From Devosia sp. YR412 (GTDB lineage Bacteria; Pseudomonadota; Alphaproteobacteria; Rhizobiales; Devosiaceae): DNA of 64,000 nucleotides. The translations under genes were made by a program, and so were the position numbers. This document shows positions 34,858-43,416 of this stretch, piece by piece. Each line of letters opens with the position of its first letter. The stretch's first letter is position 1. The notes under the pieces are model-generated. The model did no database searches. It saw only the letters and a program-made list of their open reading frames with translations, and was not told where the DNA came from. The stretch is from assembly GCF_900110945.1 (NCBI RefSeq), contig NZ_FOFL01000001.1, forward strand, positions 434,001 to 498,000, given 5' to 3'.

Positions 34858-35814
34858 ATGAAACTGACCAAACTGACGGCAGGCCTGTTGGCCGGCTGCA
34901 CTATGCTGGCTTCGGCCGGCGGTGCCATCGCGCAGGATGATCCGGTGAAGGCCACCATGATCATCTATCTCGACCCCAGCGTGCAGTTCTTCAATCCGGT
35001 GGTGAAGGGCGCGCAGGATGCTGCGGCTGCCTTCAACGTCGATCTCGACGTGCAATATGCCAACAACGATCCGGTCCGCCAGAATGACCTGATCGAATCG
35101 GCCGTCGCCACCGGCGTCGATGGCATTGCCGTCGCCATCTCGTCTTCCGACGCTTTCGACGAGAGCATCTGCTCGGCCGTCGAGGCCGGCGTCGTGGTCA
35201 TCGGCTTCAACAATGACGACCTCGAAGGCGCCGCCGGCAATTGCCGCCAGGCCTATGTCGGCATGGATGAAGAAGCCTCGGGCTATGAACTCGGCATCCG
35301 CATGATCGAAGCCTTTGGCCTCAAGGAAGGCGACACCGTCTTCAACCCGCGCGAAATCCCCGAGGCCAGCTTTGCCGTGGCCCGTGGCGGCGGCATCGAG
35401 CGCGCCATGAGCGAACATGGCATCAAGGTTGAAACCGTTCGTGCCGGTCTCGACCCCGCCGAAGCCCAGAACATCATGGCCCAGGCTCTGATCGCCAACC
35501 CGGACATCAAGGCCGTCTTCGGCACCGGTTCGGTCACCTCCACCGTTGGCGCGGGCGCCATCAAGGATGCGGGCGTCGACGTGCCGTTCGGCGGCTTCGA
35601 CCTTGCCGTCGAAATCGTCAACGCCGTCGAATCCGGCGCCATGTTCGCCACCATGGACCAGCAGCCCTACCTGCAGGGCTACTATCCGATCGCCCAGATC
35701 GCCATGGCCGCACGCTACGGCCTGACCCCGACCGATGTCGACACCGGCCAGGGCGCCTTCCTCGACAAGGAACGCATCGGCGTCGTGAAACCCTTCATCG
35801 GCACCTATCGCTGA
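34858..35814 (+). CDS. Sugar ABC transporter periplasmic binding protein
   Basis: A 318-residue periplasmic binding protein of the ribose/galactose type (Peripla_BP_4). A signal peptide (MKLTKLTAGLLAGCTMLASA, cleavage near AIA-Q) leads to alternating domain motifs: NPVVKGAQDAAAAFNVDLD, AVATGVDGIAVAISSSDAFD, ARGGGIERAMSEHGI and FGTGSVTSTVGAGAI. Strong ribosome site agggagg. First gene of the SBP-permease-ATPase set, so it names the importer but not the sugar; the family fits pentoses or hexoses. A hairpin follows it. Confidence 0.9.
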   Translation: MKLTKLTAGLLAGCTMLASAGGAIAQDDPVKATMIIYLDPSVQFFNPVVKGAQDAAAAFNVDLDVQYANNDPVRQNDLIESAVATGVDGIAVAISSSDAFDESICSAVEAGVVVIGFNNDDLEGAAGNCRQAYVGMDEEASGYELGIRMIEAFGLKEGDTVFNPREIPEASFAVARGGGIERAMSEHGIKVETVRAGLDPAEAQNIMAQALIANPDIKAVFGTGSVTSTVGAGAIKDAGVDVPFGGFDLAVEIVNAVESGAMFATMDQQPYLQGYYPIAQIAMAARYGLTPTDVDTGQGAFLDKERIGVVKPFIGTYR

Positions 35815-35820
35815 TGTGAC

Positions 35821-35860
35821 GCTTCGGCCGCGCGATGTCCCAAAGGCGCGCGGCCGAAGC
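35821..35860 (+). other. Stem-loop after the binding-protein gene
   Basis: A 14-bp perfect inverted repeat (gcttcggccgcgcg / cgcgcggccgaagc, 12-base loop) directly after the binding-protein stop and before the permease gene. It probably protects the upstream mRNA, giving excess binding protein, or partly terminates. No T run follows. Confidence 0.75.
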
Positions 35861-35886
35861 CCCTTTCCATTTCCGAGATCTTGACC

Positions 35887-36906
35887 GTGACCGCCATGAC
35901 CCACGATCGCGCAGTCCTGCCGCGACCAACGCTCGCCAATCGGCTGCATAGCCTGCTCGACATGCCCGCCGGTGCCATTCTCCTGGTCTTCGTCGTGGTG
36001 CAGCTCGGCTGCATCGCGGCTGGCCTGCTGTTCCCCGATGACTTCCGCTATCTCTCGTCGGCCAATATGGGCATCATGATGCGCTCGGTGCCGGTGCTCG
36101 GTTGCCTGGCGCTCGGCGCTGGCGTGCTGATGATCGCCGGTGAATTCGATCTCTCCATCGGCTCGGTCTATACTTTCACCGCCATCATCATGGCCATGCT
36201 GGTCGGCATGGGCGTCGATGCCTTCCTGGCCGCCCCGGTCGGCCTTATGATCGGCGCCGCAATCGGCCTTCTCAACGGCGCGCTGACCCTGCGCTTCAAT
36301 CTCCCCAGCTTCATCGTCACCCTAGGTGGCCTGCTGTTCTGGCGCGGCGCGGTCCTCTTGATCAACGGCGCCGTTCAGGTCCGCTTCGATCCGAACCCGG
36401 TCTTCAACGAACTATTCTCCGGCACGCTGTTCGGCATCAATGCCGCCTTCATCTGGTTCATCGTGCTGTGCCTCGTCTTCTGGGCCATGCTGCATCGCCA
36501 CAAGTTCGGCAATCACGTCTTCGCCACCGGCGGCAATCGCCAGGCCGCCACCGCCATCGGCGTCAACACCAACCGCATCAAGCTCCTCGCCTTCGCCATC
36601 GCCGGTTTCATGGCCGCCTTTGCCGGCATTCTCGCCACCACGCGCGTCGGCTCGGTGCAACCGGGGCAGGGCGCCGGCCTCGAACTGCAGGCCATTGCTG
36701 CCTGCGTCATCGGCGGGCTGTCCCTGCGCGGCGGCCGTGGCTCGATCCTCGGCGTCTTCCTTGGTGTGATGCTGATCTTCACCATCACCGACGTGCTGCT
36801 GCTGATGCGCGCGCCCGGCTTCTATCTCGACATGTTCATCGCCACGCTGATCGTGGTGGCGTCGATCTTCAACCACGGCCTCGATCGCCGGGGAGCCTCG
36901 CTATGA
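35887..36906 (+). CDS. Sugar ABC transporter permease (ribose type)
   Basis: An inner-membrane permease (about 339 residues) of the RbsC/FrcC class with about ten helices. Conserved features include LALGAGVLMIAGEFDLSIGS, LNGALTLRFNLPSFIVTLGG, GNRQAATAIGVNTNRIKLLA (coupling helix) and IGGLSLRGGRGSILGVFLG. The start is uncertain: GTG 35887 has a GAG 9 bases upstream; TTG 35881 and ATG 35896 are alternatives. Its stop overlaps the ATPase ATG by 4 bases. Confidence 0.9.
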   Translation: MTAMTHDRAVLPRPTLANRLHSLLDMPAGAILLVFVVVQLGCIAAGLLFPDDFRYLSSANMGIMMRSVPVLGCLALGAGVLMIAGEFDLSIGSVYTFTAIIMAMLVGMGVDAFLAAPVGLMIGAAIGLLNGALTLRFNLPSFIVTLGGLLFWRGAVLLINGAVQVRFDPNPVFNELFSGTLFGINAAFIWFIVLCLVFWAMLHRHKFGNHVFATGGNRQAATAIGVNTNRIKLLAFAIAGFMAAFAGILATTRVGSVQPGQGAGLELQAIAACVIGGLSLRGGRGSILGVFLGVMLIFTITDVLLLMRAPGFYLDMFIATLIVVASIFNHGLDRRGASL

Positions 36907-37631
36907 GCCTGCTGGCCCTGCACAATATCAACAAGACCTTCGGGCCGCTCAAGGCGCTAACCGATCTCAGCTTCGAAGTGGGCCACAGTGAAGTCGTCGG
37001 CCTCCTCGGCGACAATGGCGCCGGCAAGTCGACCACGGTCAACATGCTCTCCGGCATCCATCGCCCCAGTTCCGGCTACATCTCCGTCGACGGCAAAAAG
37101 CAGGATTTCGCCAACCGCCGCGACAGCGCCGAAGCGGGCATCGAGACCATCTACCAGAACACGGCCCTGGTCGATTGCCTCTCGATCTCGCGCAACATCT
37201 TCCTCGGCCGCGAACTGACCACCCGCTTCGGTTTCCTCGATCTGAAACAGATGCGCGACATCGCCATGCAGGTGCTCGAAAGCGCCGTGCATATCTCGGG
37301 CATCGACAGCCCCGACAAGCTGGTCGGCGATCTCTCCGGCGGCCAGAAGCAGGCCGTCGCCATCGCCCGCGCCGTCTTCTTCAAGCGCCGCGTGCTCTTG
37401 CTCGACGAACCGACCTCGGCCCTCTCCGTCCGCGAAACCGAGGCGCTGCTGCACCAGGTGCTCAAGCTCAAGGCTGAAGGCGTCTCGAGCGTCCTGGTCA
37501 CCCACAATCTGTACCACGCCTACCAGGTCTGCGACCGCTTCGTCATCATGAGCCACGGCACCAAGGTCTTCGACGTCGCCAAGGCCGATACCACGATCGA
37601 AGAGCTGACCCAGCACGTGGTGCTTACCTGA
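36903..37631 (+). CDS. Sugar ABC transporter ATPase, single domain
   Basis: A 242-residue ATPase that powers the importer. Walker A GDNGAGKST (36-44), signature LSGGQKQAVAIARA, Walker B LLLDEPTSA and the switch His in VTHN. Ribose-type importers usually have a fused double ATPase of about 500 residues; this single-domain form matches the FrcBCA (fructose) type seen in rhizobia, so two copies should assemble per transporter. It overlaps the permease by 4 bases and the convergent SDR stop by 8. Confidence 0.92.
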   Translation: MSLLALHNINKTFGPLKALTDLSFEVGHSEVVGLLGDNGAGKSTTVNMLSGIHRPSSGYISVDGKKQDFANRRDSAEAGIETIYQNTALVDCLSISRNIFLGRELTTRFGFLDLKQMRDIAMQVLESAVHISGIDSPDKLVGDLSGGQKQAVAIARAVFFKRRVLLLDEPTSALSVRETEALLHQVLKLKAEGVSSVLVTHNLYHAYQVCDRFVIMSHGTKVFDVAKADTTIEELTQHVVLT

Positions 37632-38403
37632 GCAGCGACTGCCCGCCATCGACATAGACCGGCACCCCGGTCACATGGCGGGCAGCATCTGACGCGAGAA
37701 ACGCGATCACATCCGCCACCGCATCGCTCGACCCCGGCTTGCCACCGGTAATCGGAATATCCCCCTCCGGCCATTTCACCGGGATCTCCGCCTCTTTCAC
37801 ATTCCGCTTGTCGGTATTGTCGTCGATCTCGGTATCGATCGCCCCCGGGCACACCGCATTGACCCGGATCTTGTGCTTGCCCAGCTCCAGCGCCAATTGC
37901 TGCGCCATCGCCACCTGAGCCGCCTTGGTCGCCGAATAGGCGGTCGCGCCAGCCGATGTGAAGGTGCGATTGCCGTTGATCGACGACACGATAATCACCG
38001 AGCCGCCGCGCTTTTTGAGATGCGGCACCGCCAGATGCAGCGTCATATAAGTCCCGCGCAGGTTGACCGTCATGGTCTGGTCCCACTCATCGGGCGTCAG
38101 GTCATCGATCGGCGCCCACATGCCGTTGATCCCGGCATTGGCCACCACCACATCGAGCCGCTTGAACTCTTTGATCGTCGCCTCGATCACCTTGGTCATT
38201 TCCTTTTCCTCGGAAATGTCCGCATCAATGGCAATGGCCTTACCGCCCGCCTTGATGATCGCGTCGCGGGTCTTCTCGACCTCTTCAAGCGTCCGGCTGA
38301 TCACCACGACGCTTGCGCCACCCGCCCCCAGCCTTAGCGCCGCCGCCTTGCCGATCCCCGAACCAGCGCCGGTCACCAGCGCCACCTTGCCATCAAATTC
38401 CAT
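37624..38403 (-). CDS. SDR-family dehydrogenase near the sugar importer
   Basis: A 259-residue classical SDR. Motifs: TGAGSGIG cofactor site (about 10-17), NAG at the fourth strand, catalytic YSATK with Ser in VSSINGN, and the C-terminal VPVYVDGG. An extended insert lies before the C terminus (NTDKRNVKEAEIPVKWPEG), typical of sugar or polyol SDRs. ATG 38403 is used; the frame runs back to 38481. It follows the M81 gene on the minus strand and overlaps the ATPase end by 8 bases. Likely substrate a sugar, sugar acid or polyol. Confidence 0.88.
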   Translation of the reverse strand: MEFDGKVALVTGAGSGIGKAAALRLGAGGASVVVISRTLEEVEKTRDAIIKAGGKAIAIDADISEEKEMTKVIEATIKEFKRLDVVVANAGINGMWAPIDDLTPDEWDQTMTVNLRGTYMTLHLAVPHLKKRGGSVIIVSSINGNRTFTSAGATAYSATKAAQVAMAQQLALELGKHKIRVNAVCPGAIDTEIDDNTDKRNVKEAEIPVKWPEGDIPITGGKPGSSDAVADVIAFLASDAARHVTGVPVYVDGGQSLLR

Positions 38404-38456
38404 TGTGCACTCCGATGCTTGCTTGCAAAGGCAACGCATCGGAGCAGGTTTGGTTG

Positions 38457-39893
38457 TTAGCGCTGCGCTCCCGCCGACCACTTCACCTCGGGCGTGTAGG
38501 AAAAGTCCTTGTCGAACGGATATTGCGCAATGCTCTTGTGCTTGCGCTCCAGTCGCTCGACAAACTGGTCTACTACGCCCGGCGACAGCGCCATCAGGCT
38601 GGGATTGGCGATCGGCCCCAGGTCCGGCGACAGATAGCCCGACTTGACCACCACGATCCTCGCCGTGCGCGGATCGAGTCCGAGCTTGGTGAAATCGGGA
38701 ATATTGTGGAACGGCCGCCGCCGCGCCGTGAGCACCAGCTCGATGCCGCCAATCCGCACCACCGCCTCGCGTAGCCGCTCTTCCTCGACCTCCGCCAAAA
38801 ACACCACTTCGGCATTGACCATCACCTTGGCGCTCGACGGATCAAGGCTCGCGCCGATGCTGAGTGGCAATGTCGCCCCGACACCTGCCGCATAGGCCGC
38901 ATCCGTCGCTACCTTGTCGGCAATGCCGGCAAACACCACGCCCTGCGCATCCCGCGCGATCAGCGCAGCCAGAACCTCCGCCCGGTCACCCACGCCGCCG
39001 CCAGTCGGATTGTCGCCCGATTCCGCCAAAACCACCGGACCGGTCGCCGAAGTCACCGCCCAATCCACCGTCTCTGCAATCGACCCGACCTTGGTGCCAA
39101 ACACAAAGCCTTCGCGGATATCCCAATAATCCTGCGCCAGATGCATCGCCGCCGCTGTCATCGCCGCCCGGTCGGTCCCGGTCACCATCGCGCAGGCCGT
39201 GGCGCGTGGCTCGTCGGCCCAGACATAGCCGACCTGGAAACTTGCATCCCAGATCCCCGTCGGATCCTCCACCGCCTGCAACTGCGTATAGAAGGTCTTC
39301 GCCGGCTCGTCCTGCGTCGACGTCCGCTCGCCTGGCAGCAGCACCGGCACCGGCGCCCAGGCCAGCATCGGCCTTTGCCCGGTCCGCAGCGCCCGCACCA
39401 GCATGGTCACCGCCCGCCGCATCGTGTCCTGCACATCGATATGCGGCGCCGTGCGATAGGTCGAAAAAATGTCCAGTGCGTCGACGATCTTCTGGCTCAC
39501 ATTGCCATGCAGGTCATAGCTCGCGGCAATCAAAACCTCCGGCCCGACCAGCGCGCGCACCGCGGCAATAAAATCGCCTTCGGCGTCCTGCATGCCCTCT
39601 ACGAACATCGCCCCATGCATGGCCAGATACACGCCATCCAGCGGCAGCGCCGCCTTGATCCCGTCCAGAATCTCCGCCTTCCAGCGCGCGTAAATTCCGG
39701 CCTCAACCGGGCCGCCGGCAATCGCCCGCGCATGCAGCACTGTGATGAATTCGGCCGGGAAATGCGTCAGGAAATCGAAATACGCGTCCTTGAGCATCGA
39801 TGGGCCGCGCAGCACGCGGAAGTCGGCCTCGCGCGCCAGGACGGGATTATAGGTGCTGCATTCAGTGTGAAGACCAGCAACGGCTATGCGCAT
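38457..39893 (-). CDS. M81 family protein (MlrC-like)
   Basis: A 478-residue protein of the M81 / MlrC family, named after a microcystin-degrading protein but of unknown role in most bacteria. The start MRIAVAGLHTECSTYNP matches the family (H, E and T near the N terminus). The putative metal-site residues are D and H in YDLHGN, and H in TAPHIDVQD, with AESGDNPTGGGVGD later. ATG 39893 shares one base with the MFS stop; GTG 39896 is an alternative start. It follows the MFS gene and precedes a sugar SDR, so in this setting it probably serves catabolism rather than toxin degradation. Confidence 0.82.
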   Translation of the reverse strand: MRIAVAGLHTECSTYNPVLAREADFRVLRGPSMLKDAYFDFLTHFPAEFITVLHARAIAGGPVEAGIYARWKAEILDGIKAALPLDGVYLAMHGAMFVEGMQDAEGDFIAAVRALVGPEVLIAASYDLHGNVSQKIVDALDIFSTYRTAPHIDVQDTMRRAVTMLVRALRTGQRPMLAWAPVPVLLPGERTSTQDEPAKTFYTQLQAVEDPTGIWDASFQVGYVWADEPRATACAMVTGTDRAAMTAAAMHLAQDYWDIREGFVFGTKVGSIAETVDWAVTSATGPVVLAESGDNPTGGGVGDRAEVLAALIARDAQGVVFAGIADKVATDAAYAAGVGATLPLSIGASLDPSSAKVMVNAEVVFLAEVEEERLREAVVRIGGIELVLTARRRPFHNIPDFTKLGLDPRTARIVVVKSGYLSPDLGPIANPSLMALSPGVVDQFVERLERKHKSIAQYPFDKDFSYTPEVKWSAGAQR

Positions 39894-41071
39894 CACAATA
39901 CTCCAGGAATTTCGGCTTCAGGATTGTTGATCGGCTTCTTGCCCACGGCCAGCCGCCCGGTCAGCAGCAGGCTGATCAGCAACACCGGCACGAGACAGGC
40001 AATGCCCCAGCGCATGTCGAAGTGTTCGGCAACAAAGCCAATCACCGGCGGGCCGACGAGAAAGCCCAGCAGCGCCACAAAGCTCAGCGTCGCCACATTG
40101 GCCGATGCCGCCCGGTCGCCCAGCCCCGCCGCGGCGGTCACCGCCAGTGGAAAACCGACTGAAACGCCGAGGCCAATGATGCCAAAGCCAAACAGCGCCA
40201 CCACTTCATTGGGCGACATATAAAGCACCGCCGCGCCCGCCAGTGCCAGCGTGCCGCAGATCCGCGCGGTGTTGACCGCCCCGAACCGCGCCTTCAGCCG
40301 GTCGCCGCCAAATCGTCCCGCCGCCACCATGGCGGCAAACACCGAATAGCCCAGTCCCACCATGCCGCCCTCGGCACCCAGCGCATCGCGCAAGAAGATC
40401 GCCGACCAGTCGGCCATGGCACCCTCGGTCATGGTCACGCCAAAGACGAAGAGGCAGATGCCCAGAAGCGCCCAGCTCGGCAGCGCCCAGGCCGATCGCT
40501 GCGTCGCGCCCTGCGGCAGTTCCACCGGATAGACCGGCAGAACCCGCGCCACCAGCAGCGCCAGCGGCAGGACCACAATCGCCACCAGCGGAATGGCCCA
40601 TTGCGCCGCCAGCCCCAGTGCCGCGAGGCCCGAACCGATCAGGCTGCCCGCCATGATCCCCACCGACCAAAAGCCATGCGACGTGGTCATGATCATCTTG
40701 CCCCCGCCCTTCTCCACAGCATCGGCCTGCACATTCAGCCCCAGTTCGACAAAGCTCAGCGACGAGCCGGCAAACATCAGGGCAATAAACAGCAGTGCCG
40801 GATTGGTCGCAAAGGCCGGCAGGCTCACCGCCGCCGTATAGAAGAAAAACCCCGAAAAAATCGCCATCCGTGGCCCGATCTTGCCCACCAGCGGCCCGGC
40901 AAACGGCAGCGTCAGCAGCGTCCCGCAGGGCAGGCCGAGTAAAGCGACTGCCAGTCCAGCCGGCCCCAGACCCAGCGCCTGCTGCACCTCGGGAATCCGC
41001 GGCAACCATGCCCCAAAGGCAATCGGCTGCAGGAAAAAGATCAACATGGTCAGGCGCTGGGGACTTAACAT
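39893..41071 (-). CDS. MFS transporter
   Basis: A 392-residue major facilitator permease with twelve helices in two halves. The A-loop and helix signatures include PFAGPLVGKIGPRMAIFSGFFF and, in the second half, GAAVLYMSPNEVVALFGFG with GDRLKARFGAVNTARICG. It resembles YbjJ/sugar or drug-proton carriers; substrate unreadable. It overlaps the M81 gene by 1-4 bases, so the two are co-translated: probable import or export of the substrate of that enzyme. Confidence 0.88.
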   Translation of the reverse strand: MLSPQRLTMLIFFLQPIAFGAWLPRIPEVQQALGLGPAGLAVALLGLPCGTLLTLPFAGPLVGKIGPRMAIFSGFFFYTAAVSLPAFATNPALLFIALMFAGSSLSFVELGLNVQADAVEKGGGKMIMTTSHGFWSVGIMAGSLIGSGLAALGLAAQWAIPLVAIVVLPLALLVARVLPVYPVELPQGATQRSAWALPSWALLGICLFVFGVTMTEGAMADWSAIFLRDALGAEGGMVGLGYSVFAAMVAAGRFGGDRLKARFGAVNTARICGTLALAGAAVLYMSPNEVVALFGFGIIGLGVSVGFPLAVTAAAGLGDRAASANVATLSFVALLGFLVGPPVIGFVAEHFDMRWGIACLVPVLLISLLLTGRLAVGKKPINNPEAEIPGVL

Positions 41072-41097
41072 TGTGCACTCGAAGTTTCAGTCGGTGT

Positions 41098-41171
41098 CCT
41101 TCTCACCTTGAGGGACTTCGAACTGTCCCGTAGGGCAAATCGCTCCAGTGGAGCGATTTGAGGTGAGAAGG
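41098..41171. repeat. Nested palindromic element
   Basis: Outer arms ccttctcacct (41098-41108) and aggtgagaagg (41161-41171) are perfect 11-bp complements. Inside lies caaatcgctcca-g-tggagcgatttg (41136-41160), a perfect 12-bp palindrome, and a further gggac/gtccc pair. The whole folds into a branched structure. Resembles a REP-type intergenic element. Confidence 0.75.
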
Positions 41172-41238
41172 CCATGAGGGCTATGCCCGAATGGCTAGTT
41201 GCCCGAAGGGCGGATGAGGGGTCTTTTCCTTGGCTTGG

Positions 41239-41382
41239 ATCGGGGCTCCCATCACCCCACCCTCAATCCCTCCCCATTCAGGGGAGGGATTGAGGGCTCA
41301 GTGGCCTCGGCTCTTTCTTATCCCTCCCCCTTGTGGGGAAGGTGGCCCCGCAGGGGTCGGGTGGGGGTAGGGGAGCCCCGAT
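41239..41382. repeat. Dispersed GC-rich intergenic palindromic element, copy 2 (inverted)
   Basis: The reverse complement of the element at 604-735, with the core ctttcttatccctcccc. Perfect 12-bp end arms atcggggctccc and gggagccccgat frame this copy. With the nested palindrome at 41098 it fills the whole 339-base gap between the MFS gene and the next gene. Confidence 0.8.
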
Positions 41383-41410
41383 ATGACCGTCGTTCCCTAG
41401 ACCGATGAAC

Positions 41411-41890
41411 CTAAGCACCCATCGGATACGGCAAATACCCCGCAAACCCCGTCAGCTTCCAAATCCCGTCCACCTTGCGGCAGAAATACAGCGTCTGCCA
41501 GTTCAACACATCCTTGCCGCCGTCGCTCAGCGCGATCTCACCGTCGAACTTCTTATGCGCGATGGCAATCTCGCCATTGATCTCGATCTCGGTCAGCGAC
41601 GTGGCGCGGTGGATTCCTTCCAGCACGTCCTCGGCATAGTCGAGCTTCTGGCTCTCCTTGGCCTGCCGGATCCAGTCGTCGCGATAGGCCTCCAGCGTCG
41701 GAAAGCTGATCTTCCAGGCGTCGGGATTGCCCGACTTGCCGCCGTTGATCCCGAGGAACCCCTCCTTGACGAAATCGCCGTCGACCAGGCTCCAGTCGGC
41801 GGCCACGAAAGCGGCAATGTCGCGCTCGACCAGCATGGTCCAGATGGCGCTGCGGTCGGTGTCTTGGGGGAAGGGATTGGTGCTCGGCAT
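41411..41890 (-). CDS. NTF2/SnoaL-like fold protein
   Basis: A 159-residue soluble cytoplasmic protein with the cone-shaped NTF2-like (DUF4440/SnoaL) pattern: an N-terminal helical part with DFVKEGFLGINGGKSG, then beta strands ISLTEIEINGEIAIAHKKFDGE and NWQTLYFCRKVDGIWKLTGF. No signal peptide. Members bind small ligands or catalyse isomerase reactions, but no key residues identify a role. It stands alone; a nested hairpin (41961-41994) lies 71 bases upstream of its start. Confidence 0.75.
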   Translation of the reverse strand: MPSTNPFPQDTDRSAIWTMLVERDIAAFVAADWSLVDGDFVKEGFLGINGGKSGNPDAWKISFPTLEAYRDDWIRQAKESQKLDYAEDVLEGIHRATSLTEIEINGEIAIAHKKFDGEIALSDGGKDVLNWQTLYFCRKVDGIWKLTGFAGYLPYPMGA

Positions 41891-42251
41891 CTCAGCTCTC
41901 GCTCATCTGCAGGTAGCGAATTGCGCTGGCTGCAGTCCTGTTTCAAATTTTCATGGAGACCATCTGGATGAAACACTCCTGAGGAGCCCAGATGAATACC
42001 AATCTGAACATGCTGCCCCTTTTGAAACCTCTTGTCCACATGCCTGCGGCCCTGAAATGCAGGATAAACGCCCAGAAATTCGGCAAAATGGCGCCTCATT
42101 GGGCAAAGTGATGGGGTGGCTTAAATTGGTATTGAACGTGTGACGGATTCGTGTTGACATCCATTTCACAACGACCCTAGTCTTGAAAATCGTTTACAGA
42201 ATTCCGTACCGATCCAGCAGAGATCGGCCGAAGAATAAACAGGGAATGCTC
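41891..42251. promoter_or_regulatory. Divergent upstream region with a hairpin and a candidate promoter
   Basis: 361 bases with no gene. A nested palindrome is present (catctgg 41961-41967 with ccagatg 41988-41994, inner ctcctgaggag). A candidate plus-strand promoter for the next operon has -35 ttgaca at 42154-42159 and tagtct at 42178-42183, an 18-base spacer. No RNA gene recognised. Confidence 0.4.
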
Positions 42252-43406
42252 ATGCGAGTCGGCATTATCGGCCTCGGCTATCGTCTCGGTTATCTGGCGC
42301 GGGTCTTCTCCGCCGCCCGCTCCGATTTCACGATTGTCGGCTATGTCGATCCGGCTCCGGCTGGCCTGCCATACACGCAGGAGCATGGCGTTTCGGTCGG
42401 CACCTCTTACGACTCGCTCGAAGCCCTGCTCGACAATCAGGAGCTCGATCTCTTGATGGTCGGCTCGCCCAATCATCTCCATCTCGACCACATCCGCATC
42501 GGCCTCGAGCGCGGTCTGAAAATCTTCACCGAAAAGCCGGTGGTCACCTCGGTGGAAGACACCATGGAGCTGGCCAAGCTTATCGCCCAATACGGCTCCG
42601 ACAATGTCATGGTCGGCCTCGTGCTGCGCTATGCTCCGCTCTATGTCGATCTGCGCAAGGCGCAGGCGGAAGGTCAGCTTGGCGACATCACCTCCATCGA
42701 GGCGTCCGAGCATATTCCGCCCTATCATGGCGCCTTCTTCATGCGCGACTGGCGCCGCTACGAGCGCTATTCGGGCAGCTTCATGCTCGAAAAGTGCTGC
42801 CACGACCTCGATCTTTATAACGGCGTCATGGGCTGCCGGCCGCAATATGTGTCGAGCTTCGGTGGTCGCCGCACCTTCGTTCCGGCCAATGCTCCCACCA
42901 ATGTCGGCATCAACGACATGGAGGTCTATCATCGCAAGCCGTCCGGCTGGGAGGGCTCCGACAAGGTGTTCGACAGCGATGGCGACGTCATCGATTTCCA
43001 GACTGCCATGGTGCAGTATGAAAACGGCGCCGCGCTGACCTTCCACACCAATCTCAACGTGCCCGATGATTTCCGCCGCTTTGCCGTGATGGGTGCGCAG
43101 GGCATGGCCGAAGGCGATTTCATCCGCAATTTCCTGCGCGTCACCGATAGCCGCACTGGCGAACGGCTGACCGACACCACCTACAAGATGAGCGAGCTTA
43201 GCCAGCATTATGGCGCCGACGAGCAAATGGCCGAGGATATCCTCAAGCATATGCTCGAAGGCGTCGCCCTGCCGGTCGCCGTCACCGACGCGCTCGAAGC
43301 GGGCCTTTTGGCCCTCACCATGGACCAGGCGATGCGCACGCGCTCCGTCATCGACATGACCCCGATCTGGCAGCAATATGATGCTGCCCTCGGGCGAGCG
43401 AATTGA
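42252..43406 (+). CDS. Gfo/Idh/MocA family oxidoreductase
   Basis: A 384-residue NAD(P)-dependent sugar or inositol dehydrogenase of the Gfo/Idh/MocA family, cytoplasmic. N-terminal Rossmann fold MRVGIIGLGYRLGYLA, the substrate-site EKP in FTEKPVVTS, and a C-terminal alpha/beta domain (about 120-380) with LRYAPLYVDLR and CCHDLDLYNG. ATG 42252 has AGGGA 6 bases upstream; ATG 42246 gives two extra residues. First gene of the importer operon, so it probably acts on the imported sugar; a GlcNAc-oligosaccharide derivative is plausible given the GH20 gene. Confidence 0.88.
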   Translation: MRVGIIGLGYRLGYLARVFSAARSDFTIVGYVDPAPAGLPYTQEHGVSVGTSYDSLEALLDNQELDLLMVGSPNHLHLDHIRIGLERGLKIFTEKPVVTSVEDTMELAKLIAQYGSDNVMVGLVLRYAPLYVDLRKAQAEGQLGDITSIEASEHIPPYHGAFFMRDWRRYERYSGSFMLEKCCHDLDLYNGVMGCRPQYVSSFGGRRTFVPANAPTNVGINDMEVYHRKPSGWEGSDKVFDSDGDVIDFQTAMVQYENGAALTFHTNLNVPDDFRRFAVMGAQGMAEGDFIRNFLRVTDSRTGERLTDTTYKMSELSQHYGADEQMAEDILKHMLEGVALPVAVTDALEAGLLALTMDQAMRTRSVIDMTPIWQQYDAALGRAN

Positions 43407-43416
43407 GGAAAACGCC

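Noticed and set aside
41961..41994. Possible hammerhead ribozyme (ctgagga next to gaaac)
   Set aside because: The core pieces are too close and in the wrong order to form stems I-III; it is better explained as a nested hairpin.
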